A stretch of 64,000 bases of DNA from Agelas oroides (taxonomy: Eukaryota; Porifera; Demospongiae; Agelasida; Agelasidae), in contig OX422183.1 of NCBI GenBank assembly GCA_949130485.1, forward strand, positions 16,241,812 through 16,305,811, in the 5' to 3' direction. The position numbers were made by a program, and so were the translations under genes. Shown here in pieces: positions 21,444 through 32,133 of this stretch (within the stretch, counting starts at the first letter, position 1; the number at the start of each line of letters is the position of its first letter). The notes beneath the pieces were generated by a model. That model made no database searches. It had not been told where the DNA came from and saw nothing but the letters and a program-made list of their open reading frames with translations.

Positions 21444-21939
21444 TTGAAAACAGTGCAGATTACAGAAATATTGCATTCCCGCGGTATAGAAGCTTTGTAT
21501 AGAAACTTGTTATTACCATATGATTAGTTCACGAAATAATTTGAACGTGTGTCACGAGGTGGCCTATATAGCGCGCTCGCTGAAAAATGGGCAGGGCAAC
21601 ATTGAATCACGAAAATTTAAAGTGATCACGAAATTTTTATGACGAAAATTTACTTTAACGCTAATTTGGAGAGATTCACGAACTTTTTGAACCACGAAAA
21701 TTTGGAGCTATACGGTATTTATTAAGTCCTGCAGTGTAACATCACTGGCTAGAATCTGACGAAGAGCCAACTACTCCTGTACCAGGCTTCAAACCTTTTG
21801 TGAACCTAAGATTTTGTTATAAGCAGTAACAGCCTGAAAGTAAAACTCTTCAATGTAAAGCCAAATCACGAGCTTGAGTTTATAGTAGAACAATACTTTA
21901 AGTTACATCATACTGTGCAGTGCATGTGCATGGGTTCTG

Positions 21940-22830
21940 CATTAGCAGAAAGGGTGGGAAAAGGGGAGGTGGGTGGCATCACTAGCAGGGTTTTGTGCAC
22001 ATGGTAGTGCTGGGTTCGGCTGTCAAATGCCTTTGGTTGGCACTGGGTGGGCCAATTCTTGCTTTGGCTGCACAGTTGGGCTTAGAAAACGCTACTTTCA
22101 CCTTGGTACGGGCTTTATTTCTGGCAAGCAAAGTGGCTTGTGCTCTGACGGTAGCTTGCTGGCTAAGAATTATGACTATTGCAAGTTTGATAATAAGTGG
22201 GCATGGTTAGGGTCACGAGTCTGCTCATTATGGCTGCCAAAGCTCTTGTGTTCAGTTTTGGAGTCAAGGCTCTACCAGAAATGAAAATGTGGTGTGTTGA
22301 ATACAAAGTGTATATGAGCTCCACCCTCAACAGAAGTTCAGTGATACAATGCAGTCATGCAAACTAAATCATTAACAAGCCCATTCTTAGATATGTAGTG
22401 CTTTTAAGTTAGATACTGAAAAATATCTAAAATTCAGGTGTTAACCCTTTACCCACCAATGACACATATATGTGCCGTCTGACTTTGGCCGCATGTTATC
22501 AAGTTGGTGCAATCTGTTTTGAAGATGCTTTTTTGTGTTAGCAAAAAGTGTGGGATGGGGGGGGGGGTGGGTGGGTTTAGGTGCTGGGTGCCGTGCACAT
22601 GGCAGCTGCCTTGGCCAGTTGTAGAATGGCCTTGGTTGGCACTGGCTGGACCATTTCTAACCTTGTTGCCACAAATGGGTGTATAAACCACTCCTCTCCC
22701 CTTGAATGGGAACCATTTCTGGTACTGTAGGCAGTTTTCTGTCAGGAGGAGCATTCGCTGGTCAGAAGCCCTGACCATTACAAAGCATACTAATCAGTGG
22801 GTGTAGTCAAAGTTGTGAGCCCCCAGAAAA
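21940..22830. repeat. Two diverged direct repeats of about 300 bp
   Basis: 21960-22250 and 22555-22830 share an order of motifs (GTGCACATGG, CCTTGGTTGGCACTGG, TGTGGTGTG-like stretches, GTGGGTGTGGTCA-type endings) at clearly reduced identity. The second begins in a G-run (22556-22566). The ORFs in them are not conserved between the copies, so I do not call genes. 22830-23040 and 23100-23910 hold nothing else I can support. Confidence 0.45.
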
Positions 22831-23043
22831 CGTCTCAAAGAAGCTTTGGCTCAAGTTTCCAAGCAAAAATGCTCTGAGCATTTAGAGTGAAAAAAAAAAT
22901 CACTCAGCATGGGTTCTTTCCTGATGGAGAGAATTTTCCGGTCGACCCCTAACGGAGTTCTGACAGCACATACTGAGTGGTTGCCAGGTGTGTGACTGAG
23001 GCATTCAGTACCACCTGTGCAGTACATATAGAGAATTGTGAGG

Positions 23044-23100
23044 GTTGGTGGCTCAAGCCAGAGGTGTCCTGGGTTCGACTCCCGGCGACTGACGGCCTTT
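23044..23100 (+). other. tRNA-like B-box remnant
   Basis: CTGGGTTCGACTCCCGG folds as a TpsiC arm (5-bp stem, 7-nt loop), and GGTTCGACTCC equals the pol III B-box consensus. TGGCTCAAGCCAGAGG lies 27 nt upstream as a possible A-box. The spacing is too short for a tRNA and the acceptor stem does not pair, so this is at most a tRNA-derived SINE piece or relic. Confidence 0.25.
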
Positions 23101-23919
23101 CACTTTCCTCTATTAACATCTAGATTCCTTTATTTCCAGTGTGAGGCAAGATGCTCTGAGCAATGTTTACTTGTCGACTTGAGTTGATACTGAGTTTACG
23201 TACAAGTAAATTTCACCACTATGCACTACTTTTGTAGTATGATATCCTCACATACTAGTGTCACAAAAGAGGGCCAGATTCTGTCAGAATTACAACTAAT
23301 GACAATATGCTAATAATCAATTACGTTTAATTGTACGAAGGCTACATGTATGATGCAGCAGAACATGCTACTTCACCACAGTTTTCAAAACAACCACAAC
23401 TACAATAAAAATCTAAATCTTCAAGAGTAAGGCATTCTGCCATCACAGGATGTCATAATGAACTGAGTCTGCAGCACTATGCAGAAATGAGACTATGACT
23501 ATATAAGTGAGGTGTTAAGCAAAGCCCCAGGGTTTTAGTCTACATTTCCCCTAAACAACTGCAATATAGTGAAAGCCATCATATCCAACACCTGTAGTTC
23601 CATGTCAGTACAATCTCACCCTGGTTTTTGGCAAATTGTACGACTGGGTTCAAGTTTCTTTCTACATCACTACAACCTCAGTAATTCTATATACATTTTC
23701 TTCTGCAACTCGCAAGGAAGCAGTCCCCCCTAACAGTGTTAAGTATCTCTTGCAACTTCAGAAAAGCAATCTTGTACCAGACTCTGATAAAGATTGATTT
23801 AACTGCATTATATATGACATACTAACATCCTAGCTGTTATAGCTGCGTATCTCCACAATTATGTGTTGTTACTACTATTAGAGCACTATAATTTCAGCAG
23901 TGCTTCCATTCCTACATAC

Positions 23920-24213
23920 CTGGTTGAATTATAACTCTGGTGCTGTTAGATCCACAATCATTCGATACCTCCAACGTTGCAGTATAACTCACATTATCCA
24001 TCAGGGTGATTGTTAAGATTCTCTCTCTTGGGCTAAGCATCATGGGACACTCTTGCAGTGCACAGCCGCCATCATCAGAAGACACATTCAGCTTGTAGGT
24101 CAGTGTCGCTATATCTTCTATTTCAGTAATTTGAATCAAAACTGAAATACTTGGGCAGTTTTCCTGACTACTGATGAAATGTTGCAGTGAGTCTTGGGGG
24201 ACCATCGGTACAT
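23920..24213 (-). CDS. Ig-like domain exon (downstream exon)
   Basis: A 294-bp open segment bounded by an acceptor (TTATTTCTACAG|AT) at 24213 and a donor (CAACCAG|GTATGT) at 23920, phase 1 on both sides, so it encodes 98 residues. It reads DVPMVPQDSLQHFISSQENC through NVSYTATLEVSNDCGSNST, a beta-sandwich-like pattern with a C-terminal 'YTATLEVSNDCG' strand typical of Ig or fibronectin-like extracellular modules. Symmetric phase-1 exons are the norm for such modules in animals. It probably belongs to the same minus-strand gene as the exon at 24985-25386. I cannot see signal peptide, membrane or cytoplasmic exons, so the full gene is undefined. Confidence 0.55.
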
Positions 24214-24984
24214 CTGTAGAAATAAGCAGGATATTGAATTTGAATGGGAAGTGGGACTTTTGGAAGTCAGGACATGGACAGCTATGAATTCTTGTGAGCC
24301 AACAAGAAGGTAATCTGTTTATTAGGACAGTAGGAAACGTTTGGAAGGCCACTTTTAGGTTCTGAAAAGTTCAATAAGCCATAAATTTTGAAGCTGCTAC
24401 ATACACAGCTGGTTCAAAAGCCTGTTTATTGTACACTTGAAAATTGATGAAATGTGTTCTTAGAACTCAAACTGTTGTTGTGACCTTCCAAGAACCCCTG
24501 ATGAGCAGCAACCAGCACTGCAAGTGTCAACAAGGCACTGTCTTGTGTGCCTGGTTGAACAGAACCAAGCTACCTCAGTGAAGTTATACTTACATGTATT
24601 ATAGCCTATAGTCTACATAGCTAGTGAATAGTGAAACTGCCTTCCAATGTTAATTTTTAGGTCCAAGTGACACCTAGAACTCTCACAATAATGGTTATCT
24701 AGCATTTCATAATGCTGGGCTATTTTTAAGTCAAATAATTTGACTATCAAAACTATGCACATACCAAACCACACCACAGATGCGCAGAATACCCATTTTC
24801 ACTGCTTCATCACATCATCATATTCTTTTCCAACATTACTTTGATAGTTAAAGCACTATGGAACAGGCTCAGGCATATATAAAAAGAAAGGAGGTTTTCT
24901 GATGCCAACTTGAAATTGAAAAAGTCTCCAATTTTAAGTTGATAACAGAGAACCTTTTCTTTTCTACTTCAACATTACACTTGC

Positions 24985-25386
24985 CTGTAATCATGATAAT
25001 GCGGTCAGCTTCAGTGCCACTGCAAAATGACAATTGATTTCCACATACAACTGTTACATTGTTCACAGATTCAGATGGAGTGAATGTAAGGTTTGAGGTG
25101 AAGTTTGAGTTTGGAGGATCTAGTGCAACAGAAACCAGGTAGGACTGATAGAAACCTCTTGTTCGTCTTTCCCCTTCATCATCACCCGCTGTATAGCTGA
25201 TGGTATTGTTGCAAAGAATGTCAGGTTCAGAGGCCCATTGCAAGCTAGCTGCATTCATCACCCCACAAGTAAACGTCAGTTGTTCCCCACGACAAGCATA
25301 TTGAGGGTTTCTTGTACTGGTAGTAGTTGAGTTCAGGTGAACAGATGTTATACATGATCTTGGAGTACACACAACCTGAGTATGCA
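24985..25386 (-). CDS. Ig-like domain exon (upstream exon)
   Basis: A 402-bp open segment (134 residues) with acceptor GTCTGCAG at 25386 and a probable GC-type donor (ATTACAG|GCAAGT) at 24985, phase 1 at both ends. The reading has an Ig fold signature: ACRGEQLTFTCGV (first Cys), then LQWASEPD (Trp), and VNNVTVVCGNQLSF (second Cys), plus several Asn-x-Ser/Thr glycosylation sites. It is likely part of an extracellular receptor or adhesion protein. 24214-24984 is the intervening intron. No further upstream exon is visible before the polypyrimidine tract. Confidence 0.6.
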
Positions 25387-25449
25387 CTGCAGACGGAGGA
25401 AATCAGTATTCCTCAACACAATACAGACACACACTAAGATAGGACATAC

Positions 25450-25583
25450 AATTCTCTCCCCTTCCTCCCTCCCCTCCTCCCCCCTCCTCCTCCCCCCCTC
25501 CCCCTCCTCCAACCTCCCTCCCTCCCCCCTCCCCCTTCCTCCCACCTCCCTCCCTGCCTCCCTCCCTACCCCCCCCCCCCCCT
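25450..25583. repeat. Polypyrimidine/polypurine tract
   Basis: About 130 bp almost purely C/T on the plus strand, ending in a run of some 14 C. The minus strand is G-rich with many G-runs. Such tracts can form triplex or quadruplex DNA. The ORFs read through it (both strands) are composition artefacts. Confidence 0.85.
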
Positions 25584-25674
25584 TGCAAAAAGGGGGGTTC
25601 GTAAATGGTGATAGAAAATGTTTATTGGCAGGCCACTATGCACAGGGGGAAATGGGAAGGAGTGTCTCGATCCC

Positions 25675-26100
25675 CTCTGTCCCATGTAAAATGTGGAAAG
25701 CCCTAAAATACGCATATCATATAATTTGTAAGGCTCTAAAAGCACTATTTTCGAGCTTGGACACTCTTCAAGAATGGCACTCAACGCCAACGAGTAGTCA
25801 AAGCAATCAAGATTGGTACTGGAATGTTGTTGAGTCATCAAAGCACCCAAGACTGGTAGCTACTTGAATGTCAACGTAAATATTGTCTTTGAAACGCCTT
25901 GGAAAAATCTATTTTTGAGCTTGGATTCTTAGTCAAAGTACCGAAGAACAGTATTCCAGCATTGACGAATCCATAACAGGTACTCAAATGTTGACAAGAT
26001 TTTTGGTCATCCCATGCAAAGCGTGGAAGCTCTGAATATTGCCTTTGAAAAAGCTATTTTTGAGCTTGGACCTTAATCACAGGACCCAAAAAATGCTATT
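25675..26100. repeat. Degenerate tandem repeat, about 170-bp period
   Basis: The phrase TATTTTTGAGCTTGGA or a variant occurs three times (about 25750, 25910, 26055), each preceded by related sequence (GGAAGCTCTGAATATTG type). It is a diverged array of about 2.5 units and has no coding signal. A small palindrome ATTAGAGATGTCATCTCTAAT spans 26098-26118. Confidence 0.5.
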
Positions 26101-26260
26101 AGAGATGTCATCTCTAATACTTTCGGCATTGTTTACTATCATTGGCAATATAAATATAGGTCACGCCCATCTTGGCAAACTCTAAAGGAATGGGCCTATG
26201 GCACCCCCTAGTCCCCCTGGATCTGTCCTCAACCCCCCCCCCAACACACTAGGCACGCAT

Positions 26261-26263
<3 letters not shown>

Positions 26264-26292
<29 letters not shown>
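26264..26292. repeat. (AC)n microsatellite
   Basis: About 14 CA units, followed by imperfect ATGCACAC units. The neighbouring 26300-27440 holds no gene I can support. Confidence 0.9.
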
Positions 26293-26295
<3 letters not shown>

Positions 26296-27439
26296 CACAC
26301 ACATGTACACTGTCTCTCTGAGTCCACATAACAGCATTAACCAAGATTAGATAAGTCACACAACTTGTAGATAACAATTAGTGATCCCACCCAACCAATT
26401 AACAATCATATCATGCCTACCTATGACATCATGAGAAAAGGTCAGTCACATGTAGAAGAGAAAGAAGAGAGCTCAACTAAAGAGAAGAATCTAGCAGCAT
26501 CCATTGCCTTCCTAAGAGATAAGTCATAGAAATATACTTCTGGCATTGCTACTACTTTCATTTTGCTGGTCTGTAAACAAAAACAATAGTTCAAGTACTC
26601 ATTTGATTCTCAGAGATTCAAGCTAAAGGTCAAATAGCTGTGACAGTCTATAGTCATCTAGCTACCATAAGACCGGTGACTCAAAGCATGTGTAAGATCG
26701 CATGTAGTGAACCTACATGTTCCAAGCCCACATGCAGCATGTCCCAACTACCAGACTTAGCTGGACTCCATGTACATATGGGAGTGGCTCCGCCCTTTCT
26801 GTAGCCAATCACAGGTCGGGAGTTTAAAGGAGCCGAAACCTGTGTTTGCGCAAAGATCAGACTGGGAACTCCCTGATGACCAGCAAAAAGAAAACTGTGA
26901 ACTGGAAACGGCAGAACAGTCAAATATGTAGTTACTACTGCGATACTCCCATAGTTAACGAGCTTAACATTACATTATCCAGCAATATCACACACATGCA
27001 AGACGCCCCAAAAGGAATAAGTAAATATAATCAAGTATCTCATTTTTACAGGAAGACTCTCAAACACACACACAAACACACTGTGGAACAGGATCTGCAT
27101 TCTATGAGTTACACTCTACATGTGGTCATTGGCGATTGTAATCACTACAATGAATTGACGGATACTGCCGCATGCCTGAATGGTCATTGCTGACCTGCCC
27201 AGCTATTATGCATTCTCATTACTGTGCAGCACTGCTGGTCACAAATCATGCATTGTATAACACACCCATCTTGTATTTGTAGAGGCCTGTTTGGCTAGAT
27301 ACAAACATGCAGATCTTAGCGAAACTACACTAGCCAGATAATTCAAATACCAGACAATTTCTATCAGCCATCTTTTGTAATGTACATGTACATGTGATCT
27401 GCAATCTTAACCCTCTGAACACAGAAGTAATTTTATTCA

Positions 27440-30400
27440 TGACAGTTTATTAACGCGGAAGTTGTTCCATTATCAGCATTATAACCAACCAGCAGAACGG
27501 ATCCTGGACACACGCCCGACGACCCCAGACGGCCGCTCAGATCCGAGGAATCCTCCCCACTCCGGTGTATCCTCCTTGCCCTTTCCCAGTCCCACCACCA
27601 CACCTACCTCATCATCTCCCGGTCCCCCCACCACTCCCAATTCACCCTCATCTCCATGCTCCACTACCACACCCTCCCCATCCTCCCCATCCTCATCTCC
27701 CTGTTCCACACCCACCCCATCGCTATCTACCTGCCCCACCACATCATCTTCCACCAACTCCACCACCCTCACCAACAACTCTTGCCCCTCTCTTTCTCAA
27801 CCTAACACAGACACTACAACAGCTCATGGCCACAACCGGAGGCTCCGCCCCACCCAACGGAGGACCCCCAACAGCGCCTACTTCAAGATCCTAAGTTCTA
27901 CATCCAATAGGGTTAACAGTAGATACATAATTAACTTAAGCAGTCAACCCCTTGACCCTACCTCTGAACGAGTTCTCTCAAAGGCCTTGGCTTCATACCT
28001 ACCCCTAGAATGCCAAGCATGAAAAGCCTATTGTCTGATTTTGATAGATTCTCCAGGTCCCTCAGAATCAAACATTTTTTCAAAAATAAGCCACTCCCTC
28101 CCAAACACCCGTTCAAAGGCAAATCAGATTGGACCCCACCCTTATCCTCTAATCCTACACTTGAGCAATACATCACTCTCACTAAAACTTCCCTTTCCAC
28201 CCTCTCCATGCCACCAACATACCCTAACCTCTCCAAACAGGAACTCAAGAGCCTCCGCTCCCTTAGCAGGAACAAGGACCTCACCATCAAGAAGGCAGAC
28301 GAAGGGAGTTGTATCGTAGTAGAAGATACCACAAACTACATAGATAATGGGCTTTCCCACTTACAGGATGCTTCTATATATAGGCGGCTACTGGGAGACC
28401 CTACTGAGCATATGTCTGAGAGTATAGGCCGTTTATAGACGACCTGTATTCCCAGAACTACATTTGTTTTTGAAGCCTCCAAACACGCCTAGGACCCAAA
28501 GACTGTATTTTCTGAAGAAAATACACAAAAATCCCCCCAGCATCCGACCTATAGTAAGCGGCTGTAGTGGACCTACGGAGAAGATCTCTGCCTTCTTAGA
28601 CCACTACCTCAAGCCCCTAGTACCCCTAATGCCCTCTTACACTAGAGACTCCGGCCATATCATCTCTACCCTAGAAACTACCCCTTTCCCTCAGAACTGC
28701 ATCTTAGCTACCATAGACGTCTCCTCCCTCTACCTTAACATCCCACAGGATGAAGGCATTTTTGAGTGCCTTCGCTCTTTGGAGGACAGGGATCTTCTCC
28801 CATTGCCCCGAGATATTATGCAAACACTCTTTGACATAGTTCTCAAGTGCAATGTTTTCTCTTTCCACACACATATCTACCAACAAATACAGGGAATGGC
28901 AATGGGCACCAAGATGGCCCCCTCCTATGCCAACATCTTCATGGACTCCCTGGAGAGACAGTTCCTCGAGAGTGAGCCCCTTCAACCGGCCCTCTGGAAG
29001 CGTGACATCCTCTGTGTATGGTCAGGTTCGAGGGAGTCCCTAGAGGCTTTCCTGCGCAGACTCAATTCCTGCCACCCGACCATACACTTCACATGGACCA
29101 TCTCCACGGAGAGTGTTGAGTTCCTAGACATAAGGATCTACAAGGGAAGCAGATTTAGAGAAACTGGTATTCTCGATGTTCAAACCCATTTTAAACCCAC
29201 TAACACCTTCCAGTATCTTCACTTCTCCTCTTCTCACCCTAAGGGAGTGTTTAAGGGCTTGGTGAAGGGTGAGGCCATTCGGTTCCTTAGGTCCAACTCA
29301 AGCCAGGATAACTACGAAAGAACAATCTCAACTTTTAGGCACCACCTACTCTGTAGGAGGTACCCTAAAAGTTTTGTTGACCCACTCCTCTCCACAGTTC
29401 CATACTCCCTTAGAAACAACTACATCCAACCTCTTCCTACCCCTAACCTCAACCTCTCCTCTATCCTTAGTACCACACCTAACCCCATCACCCCCAGATT
29501 CATCACTCCTTACTCCCCTTCACTTACTCACCTCTATCAAACTCTAACTCATCATTGGGACCTTATCTGTAAGGACAGAAACCTCACACAACTCTTCTCT
29601 ACTCCACAGCTTTGCTTCAGACGAGAAAAGGCAGTCTCCAACCACTTAGTCTCTGCTAAGACACTTGGAAGACCCCCTCCCCCTACAGCCGACGTTCCCA
29701 TGCAGATAAGTACAACCGCTAAGAGAGTAAAACCATGTAATCACCCACTTTGTCTCACCTGTCCTAAACTGCTTTCCTACAACGTCATCCATTCTAGCAT
29801 TACACATCAACCCTTCTACCTCACTGATACCTTCACCTGTAAAAGTACTAGCCTCATCTACTGCATCATTTGTTCTAAATGTTCTAAAATGTATGTAGGA
29901 CAAACTTCTAAATCTCTACTAAATCGCTTTGGCCACCATAGATCTGCAGCAAAGGAGAAGAGGAAGAGCACCTGGCCCATCTACCGCCACTTCAGCTCCA
30001 GAGGACACAGCTTCAAGACCCACGCGAGAATCCTGCCCCTTGAACACTGCCCCCCTAACCAGCTCCTATCTCGTGAGATACATTGGATCAGGGCACTTAA
30101 CACAGTCCTCCCCTTTGGTCTTAATTCCCAGTACTCTATAACATAGGCCTCCCCAAGAGCATCTAGGCTAGAAACCAAGTCCCTGGCCTGATTGATCCCC
30201 CGGGGTAGGAGCTTACCCCTGACATCTTTACTACAAATACCTTTGTGTACCACCAACATATTGCATTTCCTCCACTCTTCTTTTCTGGTACTCTTGTCCC
30301 ATGTATAGTCTTGTATCAAAGCTTTCTTTCCTCTTTTCATGTATCATCTCTTGTCAGACAGCCATGGTATATAAAGACTCACCTCACAGTCACCAGTCAT

Positions 30401-30480
30401 CTCCTGAAGAAGACTCATCCCGAAGTCGAAATATTGAGATTAAGTTTATTTAAGCCACTCGGCTGTCTACTGTGAAAGTG
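27440..30480 (+). mobile_element. Penelope-like retroelement (PLE-1)
   Basis: Contains a Pro/Ser/Thr-rich N-terminal ORF, the reverse transcriptase and a C-terminal GIY-YIG endonuclease, the hallmark of Penelope-like elements. About 330 bp of 3' sequence follows, ending near CTGAAGAAGACTCATCCCGA and GTCGAAATATTGAG, a layout often found at Penelope 3' ends. I cannot fix either boundary exactly, and no flanking duplication was found. Confidence 0.7.
27462..30146 (+). pseudogene. PLE reverse transcriptase + GIY-YIG endonuclease, mutated
   Basis: Three frames in order. The first ends near 28005 with RYIINLSSQPLDPTSERVLS, the second (28010-28436) continues with MPSMKSLLSDFDRFSRSLRI and IKKADEGSCIVVED, and the third (28440-30146) holds the rest. 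Reverse transcriptase motifs include TIDVSSLYLNIP (motif A Asp) and QGMAMGTKMAPSYANIFMD (motif B). Motif C reads WKRDILCVW, where related proteins have WKRYIDDIL, so three residues including a catalytic Asp are missing by a 9-bp deletion near 29003. The C-terminus keeps LIYCIICSKCSKMYVGQTSK and RFGHHR, the GIY-YIG domain. Two frameshifts and the motif deletion make it inactive. It normally copies RNA onto nicked DNA in the nucleus. Confidence 0.85.
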
Positions 30481-30737
30481 TCTATCGCGAACGCGGACCG
30501 CCCGCAGCAACGATGGACACGCCAGCTACTTCGCGGAAGCGCCCTGCTTCCTCACCCCTCAACGCTGAAGCTCGCCAGCCTCCCGCTAGCGTCGGGAGCA
30601 CCTCTCCGCCTCGCGTTCTACGCTTGGTGACGCCTCGCGCTTCGCGCTCGGCCCCCACCCCCCCAAATCTTGAGGCTGGGGGGCACGGGGGGCACACACA
30701 TTTTTTAGCCGCGGCTGCATACGACATGCGCATGCTT

Positions 30738-31216
30738 ACACGACCAGAGGAGGTTGGAAGCTTGTAATTAGTGATGCACGCGGGATAGTAATTAGTGCTA
30801 CGTGATGACGTAATCATACGGAGGCCCATAGTGAAATGTGAAATCGGTTTATATAAATTACACAACGGCGCCCTTGCTTGTTTGGAACGAAACTCGCTCA
30901 GTGGACACCGCCAAGTGAGCTCTAGATCGCCCGCTATAATCAATTGTTATAAGTGAAGCATTTGAGCGGTTCCTTGGGAATCTCCTCAGACTACTCCTGC
31001 CTCAAATGCCATAGTGGGTAATCTAGAGGTTACCTGGCCGTATCTACTGAGCGAGTTTCGTTCCGAACAAGCGAGGGCACCGTAGTGTAAATTGATTTTA
31101 CAATTCAGTATGGGCCTCAATGGCAGCCCGTATGATTACGTCATCACGTAGCTATCCCAGATCCCGCACGCATCACTAATTACTAGCTTCCAACCTCCTC
31201 TGTTACGCGACCACGT
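30738..31216. repeat. Palindromic element with CRE-like sites
   Basis: Arms 30738-30904 and 31045-31216 are reverse complements with a few indels (GAGGAGGTTGGAAGCT, ATGACGTAATCATACG, GAACGAAACTCGCTCAGT and their complements), around a 140-bp centre. Each arm holds TGATGACGTAATCA, resembling an ATF/CREB site. The stretch before it (30480-30737) is unusually GC-rich but has no recognisable gene. Confidence 0.75.
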
Positions 31217-31662
31217 GGTGCAAATTATGGCGAGCCAGAGAACGCTTGACACTTGGAAAAAAAAGAAGGCAGCAAGTGACAGGAGGTAAAAAGTACACGC
31301 CTTGTAACGTTACCAGGTTACGAATGGAAGAAGTGGGTTAGCTTCCTGTAGTCTCGCAGGTCAGTAAGGCGTGGTCCACAAGCCTACGGAAAGCATGAGT
31401 CTGCTACGCGTTATTACTTAGCAACTTTGATTGAATATTTTATACATACTGTAGGCAATCAGACTCACATCATGATTGAATGTCATCCTCTGGTGATGCA
31501 CCCGACTGTTCACATGTGGCTGACACTCAGTGTGCAAGTCATGCATCTGAACCCCCCTCCAGCACCCCTCCCCTATGGCCATGGCGTAGCGCGGCGGCTT
31601 CACTGCCGTGCTACAACTGCGCCTCCCCAAATTCGAAGTGCTTCCAGCGCCTATGCATATAC

Positions 31663-32133
31663 CGTAGTCTCACGAAAAAGGGTCCAGTATCAAATATCCG
31701 CCCACCCCCCATTATTGCTTCAATTTCCTGCAAAGGTCTAAAGTTGACTCCAAAAAGTGCCCACCCAATCGACCTCGTGCAGAAAGTTTTCAAATGCAAC
31801 ATGATGCAAGGTTAGTCTATAGTTACACAGAAAATGATGTGATATAGGTACTAATACAATATCTAAAAGTCACTGTGGCAGCTTCTGAAAAATTCTGATT
31901 AGCTTTTCATGACTAGGTTTGCCAGTAAAATTAAAGATGCATGGAAGTTCGAGTCCTTTTCCTGGAATGTTAGAACGCTGCCGCTTGTCTGTAACTTTGC
32001 ATGTAATTGTGTTGTTTCTTTCCAAAACGCTTTTTCGTGGTAAAATGCAGCGATGTTACAAATATCCGCCCACCCCCTTGTCTGAGCACAAAGTAATGTG
32101 TACCGCCCATGGGCCCTTTTTCGCGAGACTATA
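31663..32133. repeat. TIR element, GTCTC(A/G)CGAAAAAGGG ends
   Basis: CGTAGTCTCACGAAAAAGGG at the left and CCCTTTTTCGCGAGACTATA at the right are inverted repeats, with a second shared phrase AAATATCCGCCCACCCCC near each end in direct orientation. About 470 bp, non-coding, so a MITE by structure. 31217-31660 and 32140-33760 otherwise contain only scraps of common repeats (for example AAAAGGGGGGGTCC near 32523). Confidence 0.55.

Larger units (their letters stand above)
19485..21715. mobile_element. TIR- and TA-flanked unit carrying a tyrosine recombinase
   Basis: The left end CCGTATAGCTCCAAATTTTC (19485) and the right end GAAAATTTGGAGCTATACGG (ending 21715) are inverted repeats of about 24 bp. 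TA lies on both sides (19483-19484 and 21716-21717). Subterminal sequence on both sides repeats ATTTTCGTG/CACGAAAAT motifs. The only long ORF inside is the recombinase at 19817-21295. Terminal inverted repeats plus TA duplications are expected of DDE-type mariner/pogo elements rather than Cryptons. Either this is a chimeric element or the recombinase was captured. Confidence 0.65.

Noticed and set aside
22449-22778. 109-aa minus-strand ORF
   Set aside because: Lies in a diverged repeat; the frame is not kept in the partner repeat at 21960-22250.
23044-23100. Functional tRNA gene
   Set aside because: B-box arm is good, but A-box spacing is too short, and no acceptor stem or anticodon arm can be drawn; kept only as a remnant.
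25382-25867. 161-aa ORF rich in Pro/Ser/Leu and its G-rich opposite
   Set aside because: Reads through the polypyrimidine tract; composition alone keeps the frame open.
30482-30943. 153-aa minus-strand ORF and 84-aa plus-strand ORF in GC-rich DNA
   Set aside because: High GC lowers stop frequency; no motif, and the ORF runs into the palindromic element.
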